Below, piece by piece: positions 17,629 through 26,318 of a stretch of 64,000 nt of DNA (the stretch's first letter is position 1; the number at the start of each line of letters is the position of its first letter). A program made the position numbers and the translations under genes. Origin of the DNA: Pontibacter qinzhouensis. GTDB lineage: Bacteria > Bacteroidota > Bacteroidia > Cytophagales > Hymenobacteraceae. The notes under the pieces were generated by a model. It saw only the letters and a program-made list of their open reading frames with translations, ran no database searches and was not told the origin of the DNA. The stretch lies in assembly GCF_008017455.1 (NCBI RefSeq), contig NZ_VRTY01000022.1, positions 1 through 64,000 of the forward strand, given 5' to 3'.

Positions 17629-18663
17629 TTATGCTTTAGAACGAGCCACCAGCACCAGTGTATCGTCGGTCTGACGACAAAAATCCCGGTATAACAAAGC
17701 AGCTATAATGCTTGCGTCGCGCCGGTGCAGATTTGTGTATTTGCTAATGTCCCAGCGCGATTTAAGCCCATCGGAGTGCAGTACCAGCAACTTCGAGTTA
17801 TTCCAGGTGTCAATTTGTGTGCTAAAGCTAGATGGTACATTGTGCCCTAATATACCGTTATAGGCCATAATATTCCGGCTCAAAGCATTTGTTAAGTAAG
17901 GTCCTTCAACCGAAAATATTTTGCCTGCTATGTTACCTACTCCGCAGAAAGAAATTTGCTTTTTGCCGAGGCTGATGTGCGCGACAGTACCAACCGAACC
18001 ACGTGTTCTGCGGATGCTACCGTGTATGTGACGCAGTACTGCAGCAGGATCCTGGCTGGGCTGACTCAAAAAAGCGTTTGCAGCCTCTGTGCTTGCCTCC
18101 TGTGCATTTGGCCCGTGCCCCAAACCATCTAAAGCAATCAGGTAGCAGTCGTTGCCTCGCTCCAACATGGCGTAATTGTCGCCACAGGCAAACTCTCCGG
18201 GTTTCGGTACCATAACTGCTGCTACCTCATACCGGCTTTTAGGCATAGGAGAAGGCTTGTAATGTCCTTTAAACATCCTCGAGAGCAGAATGGTACCTGC
18301 CCCCAGTTGTGAAAAAATGTCGAACTCATGAGACTGCCGTTTTATGGCGCCAAGTCCTTCGCCAGCAGTGCCAACAGAGGAGTAGCCGTCTTCCATGGTA
18401 CGAATGGCATCTGCCATGCCGGGGCCATTGTCGAGGCAAATGATCTCAATCCCTGTCTTGTCTAGTTGCTTAATTAAAATCTCGCCTCCCTGGGTGGTAT
18501 GCTTCTGCAGGTTAGATACCATTTCGGAAACAACAATATTTACTCTGCCTACCTCGGCAGGAGAGAATCCATAACTTTCGGCTATACGGGTTATGTCGCG
18601 TTTAACAATGTTGGCATAGGTTCTGTCGGGCAACAGAAAACTTTGGTGGTGTTTAACGTCCAT
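17629..18663 (-). CDS. RsbT-like ATPase fused to PP2C-type (RsbX/SpoIIE) phosphatase
   Basis: 344 residues. The N-terminal part (about 1-130) is a GHKL anti-sigma-type ATPase with Asn51 in SEMVSN, LDNGPG at 77-82 and GEGLGA. The C-terminal part (about 145-344) is a PPM phosphatase with GDNYAM at 161-166, DGLGHG at 179-184, an SDGL metal motif and a DDTLVLV ending. In Bacillus, RsbX resets the stressosome by dephosphorylating RsbS and RsbR. Here the phosphatase is combined with an ATPase, so kinase and phosphatase functions may sit in one chain. Its start overlaps the rsbT stop by 11 bp. Confidence 0.85.
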   Translation of the reverse strand: MDVKHHQSFLLPDRTYANIVKRDITRIAESYGFSPAEVGRVNIVVSEMVSNLQKHTTQGGEILIKQLDKTGIEIICLDNGPGMADAIRTMEDGYSSVGTAGEGLGAIKRQSHEFDIFSQLGAGTILLSRMFKGHYKPSPMPKSRYEVAAVMVPKPGEFACGDNYAMLERGNDCYLIALDGLGHGPNAQEASTEAANAFLSQPSQDPAAVLRHIHGSIRRTRGSVGTVAHISLGKKQISFCGVGNIAGKIFSVEGPYLTNALSRNIMAYNGILGHNVPSSFSTQIDTWNNSKLLVLHSDGLKSRWDISKYTNLHRRDASIIAALLYRDFCRQTDDTLVLVARSKA

Positions 18664-19066
18664 TTTTCCAGTGTGTAACTGTAACAGTGGTGCCTTCGCC
18701 TACTACACTACTAATGGCAAATTCGTTTACCAGCCGGCGCGTACCAGGCAGCCCCAGACCCAGGCTTCGGCCGGTAGAGAACCCATCTTGCATCGCCTGC
18801 TGAATATCGGCTATACCCGGCCCTTTATCTGTAAAGGTTAACCGAACTCCGGACTGACCGGCCTTGCTAATGAGTTCGAGGGTTACTTTACCACCGTTGG
18901 CGTACTTGAGCATGTTACGCACCAGTTCGCTCGCAGCTGTAATCAGTTTGGTTTGGTTTACCAGGCTCATGCCTATTTTAGTGGCAAGTTCCTTTACACG
19001 ATTCCGGAAGGGGACAACGTCCTGTTCCCGCACGATTTCCATCGTGTCTTTGGTCATCGTAATCAT
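18653..19066 (-). CDS. rsbT: Stressosome switch kinase RsbT
   Basis: 137 residues, the usual RsbT size. It is a GHKL serine kinase that phosphorylates RsbS and RsbR and is released from the stressosome after stress. Asn51 in SELVRN, Asp80 with GPGI, and the SLGLGL lid at 101-106 are intact. The start overlaps the rsbS stop in an ATGA junction, indicating translational coupling. Its usual Bacillus target RsbU is absent from the window, and the downstream ATPase-kinase fusion proteins may take that role. Confidence 0.9.
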   Translation of the reverse strand: MITMTKDTMEIVREQDVVPFRNRVKELATKIGMSLVNQTKLITAASELVRNMLKYANGGKVTLELISKAGQSGVRLTFTDKGPGIADIQQAMQDGFSTGRSLGLGLPGTRRLVNEFAISSVVGEGTTVTVTHWKNGR

Positions 19067-19476
19067 TCCGGATCCTGTTCAGCGGCCTCCTCTTCTTCCT
19101 CTTGGTTTTGGTCGAGTAGAACATCGGTCTTTTTGTAGAGCAGGTCCATGCCTCGCTCTACGTTAAGTGCCGTGTGCACACCTTGTAAGGTAAGGCCAAG
19201 TTCTACAAGCGTAATGGCAACGGCAGGCTGCATGCCCACCACTACTGTTTCAGCATCCATGATGCGCGACATAGAAGCAATATTGCCTAAAATGCGCCCC
19301 ATAAATGAGTCTACGATGGTAACGGCTGAAATATCAATTAATACGCCTCTGGCCCCGGTTTTACTGACCATGGTAATGAGGTCGTTTTCGAGGTTAAGCG
19401 CAAGTCTGTCGTAGAGGTCTACCTGTATGGTCACTAACAGGAAAGGCCCCATTTTTAATATCGGGATTCTCTCCAT
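19063..19476 (-). CDS. rsbS: Stressosome scaffold protein RsbS (STAS domain)
   Basis: 137 residues made of one STAS domain plus an acidic tail of repeated Glu at the C-terminus. Ser57 in TIVDSFMGR sits where Bacillus RsbS carries the phosphorylated Ser59. The protein should form the core of the 1.8-MDa stressosome with RsbR and hold RsbT. It starts 4 bp after the rsbR stop. The acidic tail is longer than I expect for RsbS; its role is unknown. Confidence 0.92.
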   Translation of the reverse strand: MERIPILKMGPFLLVTIQVDLYDRLALNLENDLITMVSKTGARGVLIDISAVTIVDSFMGRILGNIASMSRIMDAETVVVGMQPAVAITLVELGLTLQGVHTALNVERGMDLLYKKTDVLLDQNQEEEEEAAEQDPE

Positions 19477-19480
19477 TGTG

Positions 19481-20359
19481 TTACCTTAGCAGTTTAGTCA
19501 CACTTGTCTGCCCTGTTTTTCTTACCTGCAGGTTCAGCATTTCGAACGCAATTTGCAGAGCGCTTGCCAGCGTAGACTTAGTGCGAATGTTGGATAAATC
19601 GATTCCCAGGTGCACAATGGTCTGGGCAATTTCAGCGCGTATGCCGCTAATAATACATTCGGCTCCCATCAGACGGGTGGCGCTAACAGTTTTAATCAGG
19701 TGCTGCGCTACGAGTGAGTCTACGGCCGGAACACCTGAAATATCCAGAATGGCAATGCTGCTGCCCGTGTTCACGATTTCCTGCAGCAGGTTCTCCATTA
19801 CGATCTGGGTGCGGGAACTGTCGAGGGTGCCTATAATGGGCAAAGCCAGAATGCCGTCCCACACCCTGATAACAGGTGTTGAGATCTCATTAAGCTCATC
19901 GGTCTGTCTTAAAATAACTTCTTCCCGGCCTTTCAGGTACGTTTCGAAAGTTGCAATGCTCAGGTTATCGAGCAGCTTGTTAATTAAAATAACCTCTTTG
20001 TAGAGTAGTGCCGGATCGTTTAAGTGCTCTTGCTCCAGCACATCTGTCAGTGCTTGTTTCAGACTAAGTACATACAGGTTTGTCTCGCGAGGAGAAAAGC
20101 CCTGTCGTGCGCGGGTTATAGATATATCGCCAAGTGTATCGAGCGTTTGCTCATACTCCGGGCTGTAGATGTTTTCGAAATTACCATGCGAAACAGCTTT
20201 GAGTAAGCCATCGAGTAACTCTTCAGATTGCTTGTTAAGTTCTTCGTTCGATATAAGATCATCTCTTAATGTATCGTCCGCTAACTGATTTTCCATCCAG
20301 TTAACCAGGATGTCTTGTTTTTTTCTGAGTAGCAGTCTTGCAGTTGTGTTGGTGTCCAT
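19481..20359 (-). CDS. rsbR: Stressosome sensor protein RsbR (RsbRD-type N-domain plus STAS)
   Basis: 292 residues and the first gene of the operon. The N-terminal half (1-150) is helical and resembles the RsbRD_N sensor domain (ending FETYLKGREEVILRQ) rather than a non-heme globin. The C-terminal half (about 165-285) is a STAS domain with Ser215 in PAVDSLVAQ, aligned with phospho-Thr171 of Bacillus RsbRA, and Thr247 in EIAQTIVHLG, aligned with Thr205. The Thr-to-Ser change keeps the site phosphorylatable. What it senses is unknown. Confidence 0.9.
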   Translation of the reverse strand: MDTNTTARLLLRKKQDILVNWMENQLADDTLRDDLISNEELNKQSEELLDGLLKAVSHGNFENIYSPEYEQTLDTLGDISITRARQGFSPRETNLYVLSLKQALTDVLEQEHLNDPALLYKEVILINKLLDNLSIATFETYLKGREEVILRQTDELNEISTPVIRVWDGILALPIIGTLDSSRTQIVMENLLQEIVNTGSSIAILDISGVPAVDSLVAQHLIKTVSATRLMGAECIISGIRAEIAQTIVHLGIDLSNIRTKSTLASALQIAFEMLNLQVRKTGQTSVTKLLR

Positions 20360-20393
20360 ATAGTGGCCTGGAAAGTTGAAATTTTTCGGTAAT

Positions 20394-20401
20394 CAAAGAT
20401 A
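20394..20401 (-). promoter_or_regulatory. Possible -7 element of the stressosome operon
   Basis: On the minus strand this reads TATCTTTG, a perfect TAnnTTTG, 35 bp before the rsbR start. No clear TTG was seen 20 nt upstream, so support is partial. Confidence 0.4.
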
Positions 20402-20640
20402 GGCTAATAATCATTTACTACCTATAGATTCCCCTTTCTTGATGGTTTAAAGTCTGTTTTTTCCGGTTTACGCGTTAAATGAGCTTAATCTGAAACTAAG
20501 CGTTGGTTTACGGGCTGTGCCTGCTTATGGTTTAGAGCCACACACCGGCAACAGGTGAATTACCCAAACAGATAGCTAAAACAGGCGTATACCCAAAGGA
20601 TCGTAATTTTACCGGGCATTGCTCTTAATAAAGTTTGAGT

Positions 20641-21192
20641 ATGATAAAAATCAGGTCTTTTGTTTGGACGCTGCTAGCCATTGGCCTTATGCTGGTAGCG
20701 GCAGGTTGCTCGCCTGTGAGGGTGGTAAAAACAGAGGCAGCCGACAATTTCAGGTTAGCCCAGTATCAAACGTTTAATTTTTACGAGATGGAAGCTTCTG
20801 GTAATGCCCTGGCAGCTTACAGGCAGCAGATGACCTTTATACAGGAGGAGATGACACGTGCACTCGAACAACGCGGGCTGCGACAGGTAGATCAGGACCC
20901 CGACCTGCGTATTAACCTGGGTGTGGTGGTGCAGGAAGAAGTGCAGACCCGCGAAACGAACCTCCTGACCGATCCGCCAACTTACTTCGGGCAACGCCGC
21001 TACACCTGGCGCAGCGAAGAAGTGGAAGTAGGAAGATATAATGAAGGTACTCTTTCGGTAGACCTGGTAAACAACAGTAGAAACGAACTGGTTTGGCAAG
21101 GAATAGCCGAGGCTGTAGTGCCAAAAAATGCAGCCACTCTCCGCGAACGCATTACGAAAGGTGTTCAGAAACTGGTAAAAAGGATACCCTGA
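20641..21192 (+). CDS. DUF4136-type lipoprotein
   Basis: 183 residues from the ATG at 20641; a TTG two codons earlier is possible. The N-terminus is a lipoprotein signal with lipobox VAAGC at about Cys24. The rest resembles DUF4136 proteins, with FRLAQYQTFNFYE near the start of the mature chain and a WQG.A motif before the C-terminal LRERITKGVQKLV helix. The function of the family is unknown. It is monocistronic and is followed after 20 bp by a 57-bp repeat that may act as terminator. Confidence 0.8.
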   Translation: MIKIRSFVWTLLAIGLMLVAAGCSPVRVVKTEAADNFRLAQYQTFNFYEMEASGNALAAYRQQMTFIQEEMTRALEQRGLRQVDQDPDLRINLGVVVQEEVQTRETNLLTDPPTYFGQRRYTWRSEEVEVGRYNEGTLSVDLVNNSRNELVWQGIAEAVVPKNAATLRERITKGVQKLVKRIP

Positions 21193-21212
21193 AGTTAGGT
21201 TAAGTATAGGTT

Positions 21213-21269
21213 ACCCTTGAGCTGTTTTGCCCAAAAATGCTTCGGAAGGCTTATTTCATTTGAATAATT
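21213..21269 (-). repeat. 57-bp interspersed repeat, copy 8
   Basis: ACCCTTGAGC at the left, CTTCGGAAGGC core and TTTGAATAATT at the right. It begins 20 bp after a stop codon with the CCAAGGGT end facing the gene. Confidence 0.75.
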
Positions 21270-21289
21270 GAGTTTTGAAGTAGCTGCTT

Positions 21290-22024
21290 TTATTCGTTTT
21301 TCTCCAGGCCCACAACCCAACCTATAATAATGAGAGCGGGGTGGGTGAGGTGATGCTCCTGAATTAATTGCGGCAAGTCCTGCACCTGCCCGGTAACCGA
21401 CTTTTTATGTGGCAACGAAGCATGCTGCACCACAGCCACCGGAATGTTCCCGTTTCCTGCGTCTCTATAAGTTTCTGCTATCTCAACGGCTTTTTTCATA
21501 CCCATATAAATAACCACTGTAGCATTGCTCTGCATGGCAAGGCGCAGGTCGTTAGAGAGAGAACCGTCTTTTTTTGTGCCGGTAATGGCCCAGATGCCTT
21601 CGCTCACCGCCCGGTGCGTAAGAGGAATGTCTTCCAGGCCGCTGGCCTGCATGCTGGTAACGCCAGGTATATAATAAGTGGCTATACCATGCTGCCTGGC
21701 GAATAGTACCTCTTCAAAGCCTCTCCCAAAAATGTAAGGGTCTCCACCTTTCAGCCGCACGACTGTACCTTTGCTAAGCGCCTTCTCTTGAATCAGTTCA
21801 TGAATCTTCTCTTGCGGGGTGTAGGAGCCATAGGGGTGCTTACCCACATAAATCTTTTCGCATTCGTCGCGTGTAATGTCCAGCAATTCTTTGTTAGCCA
21901 GGTTGTCGTATAGCACCACATCTGCCCGTTGCAGGACCTTGTATGCTTTCACGGTTATCAACTCAGGATCTCCGGGGCCTGCCCCCACTACATAAAGCTC
22001 AGGTGTTTTTGTGCTGCCAGACAT
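21290..22024 (-). CDS. cobA: Uroporphyrinogen-III C-methyltransferase (SUMT)
   Basis: 244 residues, a single SAM-methyltransferase domain without the CysG dehydrogenase/ferrochelatase part. Signatures are VVGAGPGDPELIT at 12-24 and VRLKGGDPYIFGRG in the middle. It adds two methyl groups to uroporphyrinogen III to give precorrin-2, the entry to siroheme. Siroheme is the cofactor of the nirB product encoded divergently next door, which explains the position. The precorrin-2 dehydrogenase/ferrochelatase needed to finish siroheme is not in the window. Confidence 0.93.
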   Translation of the reverse strand: MSGSTKTPELYVVGAGPGDPELITVKAYKVLQRADVVLYDNLANKELLDITRDECEKIYVGKHPYGSYTPQEKIHELIQEKALSKGTVVRLKGGDPYIFGRGFEEVLFARQHGIATYYIPGVTSMQASGLEDIPLTHRAVSEGIWAITGTKKDGSLSNDLRLAMQSNATVVIYMGMKKAVEIAETYRDAGNGNIPVAVVQHASLPHKKSVTGQVQDLPQLIQEHHLTHPALIIIGWVVGLEKNE

Positions 22025-23002
22025 GTTCTATATAACGAATATGGTTTTAAAAAAGGGTTATCAAGTTTCAATATTATAACCTTTAGCCGGTTTTTCTGCA
22101 AATACTGAAATAGTTTTTTAGCTGAAGCTGCTACGCTTCCTATTATAGTATCGTGTGTTTATGTGTTTTCCAGTTAAGAAAGCTCCATTCATTTCCGTTT
22201 TTGCTCCCATCATCACTTGTCCTGTTGGTATGGTTGACTTTAACAATCAAAATTTTTAGGATACTTATTTTATAGATAAGAGATTTCTATTTATGTCTCC
22301 CCATACTATACCTTATTCCCAAAGAAATAAAGTGTATTGATCTAACCCCCCCCCTAAAAATGCCATGTCCCAGCGTAAAATATTTTTTGGTCTTAACTCC
22401 TAAGAAATTCTTCATTACTCTTGAGTCTGTTGTTCTTCAAAATTTGAGGTACTGGCAATAACAGGCTATGTTTTTAGCAATAGCCATAAAATAATAACTC
22501 CTTTTTCTTGAATTGCACCCATATTTTAAAGCCAAGGCCTGAAAAAAGAGGTATATATTATTAGTTATAAAAATATGTAATTTGAAAAATTGCCATTACC
22601 CCCTGTTTAAATTGAGTATAATTACTTAAAATACCTAAAAATTTATTGAACCCCCTATTGTTTTTCAAGGTATAATGATTAATTTTAACACATATTCCAG
22701 AAAGGGGGATGTAAATAATTAAGTATTGTAATTGTTTTACTTACTCCTGTTAGCTTAGAATTGTTTAATATTATGCTTGTTAAAAGGATGAATAGAGCTT
22801 TTTTGGATGAATTTAAGATAATAACAAGTAATAGTTTTAAGGTTTATAATCTTGTTAATTATAAGCTTTAAGTGTTGAAAAAAATATATTTAAACCCATT
22901 GATGCTTTAAAAAATTGAATTGACTTAAATAGTGTCAGTGTCTTGCTCAATAATTTAAAAGCAACTACTTCAACGAAGCCATAACTCTTAACATTACATC
23001 AT
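22025..23002. other. Long AT-rich intergenic region upstream of nirB
   Basis: 978 bp without a credible gene between divergent cobA and nirB. It is strikingly AT-rich. It is punctuated by C-tracts: near 22347-22357, 22598-22603 (ACCCCCT), 22650-22656 (ACCCCCT) and an inverted one, AAAGGGGG, at about 22701-22708. Some resemble the NarL-type heptamer TACYYMT only loosely. It probably holds the control region of the nitrate island. No riboswitch or hairpin of known class was recognised. Confidence 0.5.
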
Positions 23003-25507
23003 ATGTCACAGCATTCTTTCCCCACGGTAGTAGTCATCGGAAATGGCATGGTCGGTTATAAGTTTTGCGAAAAACTTATGGCCAAGTCAAAAGCCTTTCA
23101 TGTCGTTGTTTTTGGTGAAGAACCCCGCCGCGCATACGACAGAGTGCACCTGAGTGAATTCTTTAATGGTATGTCAGCCGAAGACCTGTCTATGTCGCCG
23201 GAAGATTGGTACCGGAACCACGACATCACGCTGCACCTGGGCGACCCGGTTACAGAGATCAACCGCCTCGAAAAGACGATTCATTCTTCCAGAGGTCTTG
23301 TGCAGCCATACGATTACCTGGTGCTGGCTACTGGATCAGGTGCTTTTGTGCCGAACATACCCGGAGTGGAGAAAGATGGTGTGTTTGTGTACCGAACAAT
23401 TGAGGACCTGGAGCTGATTCAGCAGTATGCGCACACCTGCCGCAAAGGTGCTGTAATGGGTGGCGGGCTTTTGGGTCTGGAAGCTGCCAAGGCACTGATC
23501 GATTTAGGAATAGAAGAAACACATGTCATAGAATTTGCCCCGCGCCTGATGCCCCGCCAGGTAGATTCGGCAGGAAGCAAAACTTTGCAGACGAAACTGG
23601 AAGCACTGGGGCTGCAGATGCACCTGAGCAAAAGCACCACCAACATAGCCGGCAACGGAAAAATTACTGCACTCGAATTTGCTGACGAAACGGTGCTGGA
23701 AGTAGATATGCTGGTGATCTCAGCAGGTATTCGTCCGCGCGATGAACTGGCCAAACTGGCTGGCCTCGAAGTAGGGTTGCGTGGCGGTATTGTAGTAAAT
23801 GAGAAAATGCAGACCAGCGACAGCAGCATCTTCGCCATTGGTGAGTGCGCGCTGCACGAAGGCATGATCTACGGTTTGGTAGCGCCTGGTTACGAAATGG
23901 CAGAAGTAGTGGCAACCCAGATTAGTGGCGGCGACAAAGGCTTCTATGGTTTCGACATGAGCACCAAACTGAAACTGATTGGCATAGACGTAGCCAGCTT
24001 CGGCGATCCGTTTGTGGCAGAGCCAGATGGCCGCTCTATTGTGTTTGAAGATGCGAACAAAGGCGTTTACAAGCGCATCAACATCAGCAACGACGGCAAG
24101 TACCTGCTGGGCGGAGTGCTCGTTGGCGACGCTGATGCCTACAACATGCTCCTGCAGACGGTTAACAACAAACTGGTGCTGCCTCCAAACCCCGAAGACC
24201 TGATTTTGGGAGCCAGGGGAGGAGAAGCAAGCACAGGAGCTGGTGTGATGAGCCTGCCAGACGATGCCCTGATCTGCTCTTGTGAAGCCGTAACCAAAGG
24301 AGATATCTGTTCTGCTGTAAACGAGCAGGGAATTACCTCCGTGGATGGTATGAAGAAATGCAACAAAGCCGGCACTGGTTGCGGTGGTTGCGTGCCGCTC
24401 GTAAAGGACCTGATCACCGGTACGATGAAGGAAAACGGCCAGTACATCAAAAATGTGGTGTGCGAGCATTTCGATCATTCGCGCCAGGAGCTGTTCGACC
24501 TCATGAAGATTAACAACATCCGCACCTACGACGAAGCCTTAGATACCTTTGGCAAAGGCGATGGTTGCGAAGTGTGCAAACCGGTAGTGGCCAGCGTACT
24601 TGCCAGCCTCTGGAACGATGTGATCGTGAAGCAGCACACCATCCAGGATAGCAACGACCGCTACCTCGCCAACATCCAGAAAGGCGGTACTTACTCGGTT
24701 GTTCCACGCATACCGGGAGGCGAAATAACACCAGATAAACTAATCGTGATCGGGCAGGTTGCCAAAGATTACGGGCTCTATACCAAGATAACCGGAGGCC
24801 AGCGCATCGACCTTTTCGGGGCGCACGTAAGCGACCTGCCAGAGATATGGGAGAAGCTGATAGAGGCAGGTTTCGAGAGCGGACACGCCTATGGCAAAGC
24901 CCTCAGAACAGTAAAAAGCTGCGTAGGCAGCACCTGGTGCCGCTTCGGCTTGCACGACAGCGTGTCGTTTGCCATCGAGGTAGAAGATCGCTACAAGGGC
25001 ATACGCGCTCCGCACAAGCTTAAAGGCGGCGTAAGTGGCTGTATAAGAGAATGTGCTGAGGCACAATCGAAAGACTTTGGCATTATAGCCACCGAGAAAG
25101 GCTGGAACCTGTTTGTGTGCGGAAACGGTGGCTCCAAGCCACAGCACGCCCTGCTGCTGGCCACCGATGTAGACAAAGAAACCTGTGTCAAGTACCTCGA
25201 CCGGTTCCTGATGTTCTACATTAAAACAGCCGATCCGCTTACCCGAACCGCCACCTGGCTCAACAAAATGGAAGGCGGCATCAGCTACCTCAAAAACGTG
25301 ATCATCAACGACAGTCTCGGCATAAACGAGCAGCTGGAAGAGGAAATGCAGGCACTTATCAACAATTACCACTGCGAATGGAAAGAAGTGGTGGAGAACC
25401 CGGACCTGAGAAAGCAGTTCAACCATTTTGTAAACGCGCCGGAAGAGAAAGACCCTTATGTGCAGTTCGACACTATGCGCGAGCAGGTAAAAGCCAAGGA
25501 GTGGTAA
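23003..25507 (+). CDS. nirB: NAD(P)H-dependent nitrite reductase, large subunit
   Basis: 834 residues, close to the usual NirB size. It reduces nitrite to ammonium in the cytoplasm with six electrons from NAD(P)H. Domains in order: FAD/NAD-binding reductase (about 1-400) with VVVIGNGMVGYKF; a BFD-type [2Fe-2S] domain with Cys425, Cys427, Cys460 and Cys463; a second BFD-like stretch (about 490-540, GDGCEVCKP); a ferredoxin-like half domain; and the siroheme/4Fe-4S domain with Cys640, Cys646, Cys680 and Cys684 in the C-x5-C/C-x3-C pattern. It stands 391 bp ahead of nirD, an unusual gap. Confidence 0.96.
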   Translation: MSQHSFPTVVVIGNGMVGYKFCEKLMAKSKAFHVVVFGEEPRRAYDRVHLSEFFNGMSAEDLSMSPEDWYRNHDITLHLGDPVTEINRLEKTIHSSRGLVQPYDYLVLATGSGAFVPNIPGVEKDGVFVYRTIEDLELIQQYAHTCRKGAVMGGGLLGLEAAKALIDLGIEETHVIEFAPRLMPRQVDSAGSKTLQTKLEALGLQMHLSKSTTNIAGNGKITALEFADETVLEVDMLVISAGIRPRDELAKLAGLEVGLRGGIVVNEKMQTSDSSIFAIGECALHEGMIYGLVAPGYEMAEVVATQISGGDKGFYGFDMSTKLKLIGIDVASFGDPFVAEPDGRSIVFEDANKGVYKRINISNDGKYLLGGVLVGDADAYNMLLQTVNNKLVLPPNPEDLILGARGGEASTGAGVMSLPDDALICSCEAVTKGDICSAVNEQGITSVDGMKKCNKAGTGCGGCVPLVKDLITGTMKENGQYIKNVVCEHFDHSRQELFDLMKINNIRTYDEALDTFGKGDGCEVCKPVVASVLASLWNDVIVKQHTIQDSNDRYLANIQKGGTYSVVPRIPGGEITPDKLIVIGQVAKDYGLYTKITGGQRIDLFGAHVSDLPEIWEKLIEAGFESGHAYGKALRTVKSCVGSTWCRFGLHDSVSFAIEVEDRYKGIRAPHKLKGGVSGCIRECAEAQSKDFGIIATEKGWNLFVCGNGGSKPQHALLLATDVDKETCVKYLDRFLMFYIKTADPLTRTATWLNKMEGGISYLKNVIINDSLGINEQLEEEMQALINNYHCEWKEVVENPDLRKQFNHFVNAPEEKDPYVQFDTMREQVKAKEW

Positions 25508-25517
25508 GGCCTTCTCT

Positions 25518-25574
25518 ACCCTTGACTTAAATCCTTTAAAAAGCCCTCGGAAGGCCATTTTAATTAGAAGAATT
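25518..25574 (-). repeat. 57-bp interspersed repeat, copy 9
   Basis: ACCCTTGAC at the left, CTCGGAAGGCC core, TTAGAAGAATT at the right. It starts 11 bp after the nirB stop with the CCAAGGGT end facing the gene, inside the nirB-nirD gap. Confidence 0.75.
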
Positions 25575-25652
25575 TAGTTGGTGATTGTTTGTTGTTGATT
25601 GTTAAATGGCTGCATGGTTAATTTGAAAGCTGCCAAACATGCCTTCGCTGTT

Positions 25653-25717
25653 GCGAGCTTGTAGCTTGTACTTTCATACCACCTGAAGAGAAATTGCAGT
25701 ACGAGCTACAAGCTCGC
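25653..25717. repeat. 20-bp-stem hairpin between nirB and nirD
   Basis: Arms 25653-25672 and 25698-25717 match except for one base, around a 25-nt loop. No T run follows, so it may be an mRNA processing or stability hairpin rather than a terminator. Confidence 0.6.
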
Positions 25718-25898
25718 ACCAGCGGTGATACCCGCCAACAGTTGCTACGGCTCTCATTTATTTTTTATTCACTCAATCAATCATTCAAAATGTAAAAATA
25801 GATGAGGGTAAAACAAATCAGCGAACAGCTGCTGCTCCATCCGCTGGTTAAATACCATTCATTCAAACATTCATTCAAAAATTCAAAACTCAGAAATC

Positions 25899-26255
25899 AT
25901 GGAAATTCAAGTTGCAGAAGCCGTAAAATGGGTAATGGTTTGTAAAACAGAAGATGTGCCGCAAAACGGTGGTGCCTGTGTGAAATACAAAGACGAGCAA
26001 ATTGCGATTTATAACTTTGCCCGCCGTGGCGAGTGGTATGCTACGCAGAACCTGTGCCCGCACAAGCAGCAAATGGTGCTGTCGCGTGGCATGATCGGGA
26101 GCACCGGCGATACCTGCGAGCCAAAAGTAGCCTGCCCGTTCCATAAAAAAGCCTTTTCACTTATCTCAGGAGAATGCCTTTCCGGTGAAGAGTATCAGCT
26201 CAAAACTTACCCGGTAAAAGTTGAGGCAGGCATGGTGTACCTCGGAATAGAATAA
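25899..26255 (+). CDS. nirD: Nitrite reductase small subunit (Rieske-type)
   Basis: 118 residues. It carries the Rieske cluster pattern Cys53-Pro-His55 (NLCPHK) and Cys79-Pro-Phe-His82 (ACPFHKK). NirD partners NirB in assimilatory nitrite reduction. The ATG at 25899 gives a natural start MEIQVAEAV. It is separated from nirB by repeats but still reads in the same direction and is followed 63 bp later by moaCB. Confidence 0.93.
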   Translation: MEIQVAEAVKWVMVCKTEDVPQNGGACVKYKDEQIAIYNFARRGEWYATQNLCPHKQQMVLSRGMIGSTGDTCEPKVACPFHKKAFSLISGECLSGEEYQLKTYPVKVEAGMVYLGIE

Positions 26256-26318
26256 CTTTTTGTTGTTTTATCCGGAAAAAGCAGATTATTTGAGCTTTCA
26301 ACATTTAAATAAATCTGC

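Noticed and set aside
22025-23002. Riboswitch before nirB or a Moco riboswitch before the moa genes
   Set aside because: No conserved secondary-structure core could be recognised, and the region is low-complexity AT-rich DNA.
24740-25558. 272-codon frame antisense to nirB
   Set aside because: Mirror of the conserved siroheme domain; no family features.
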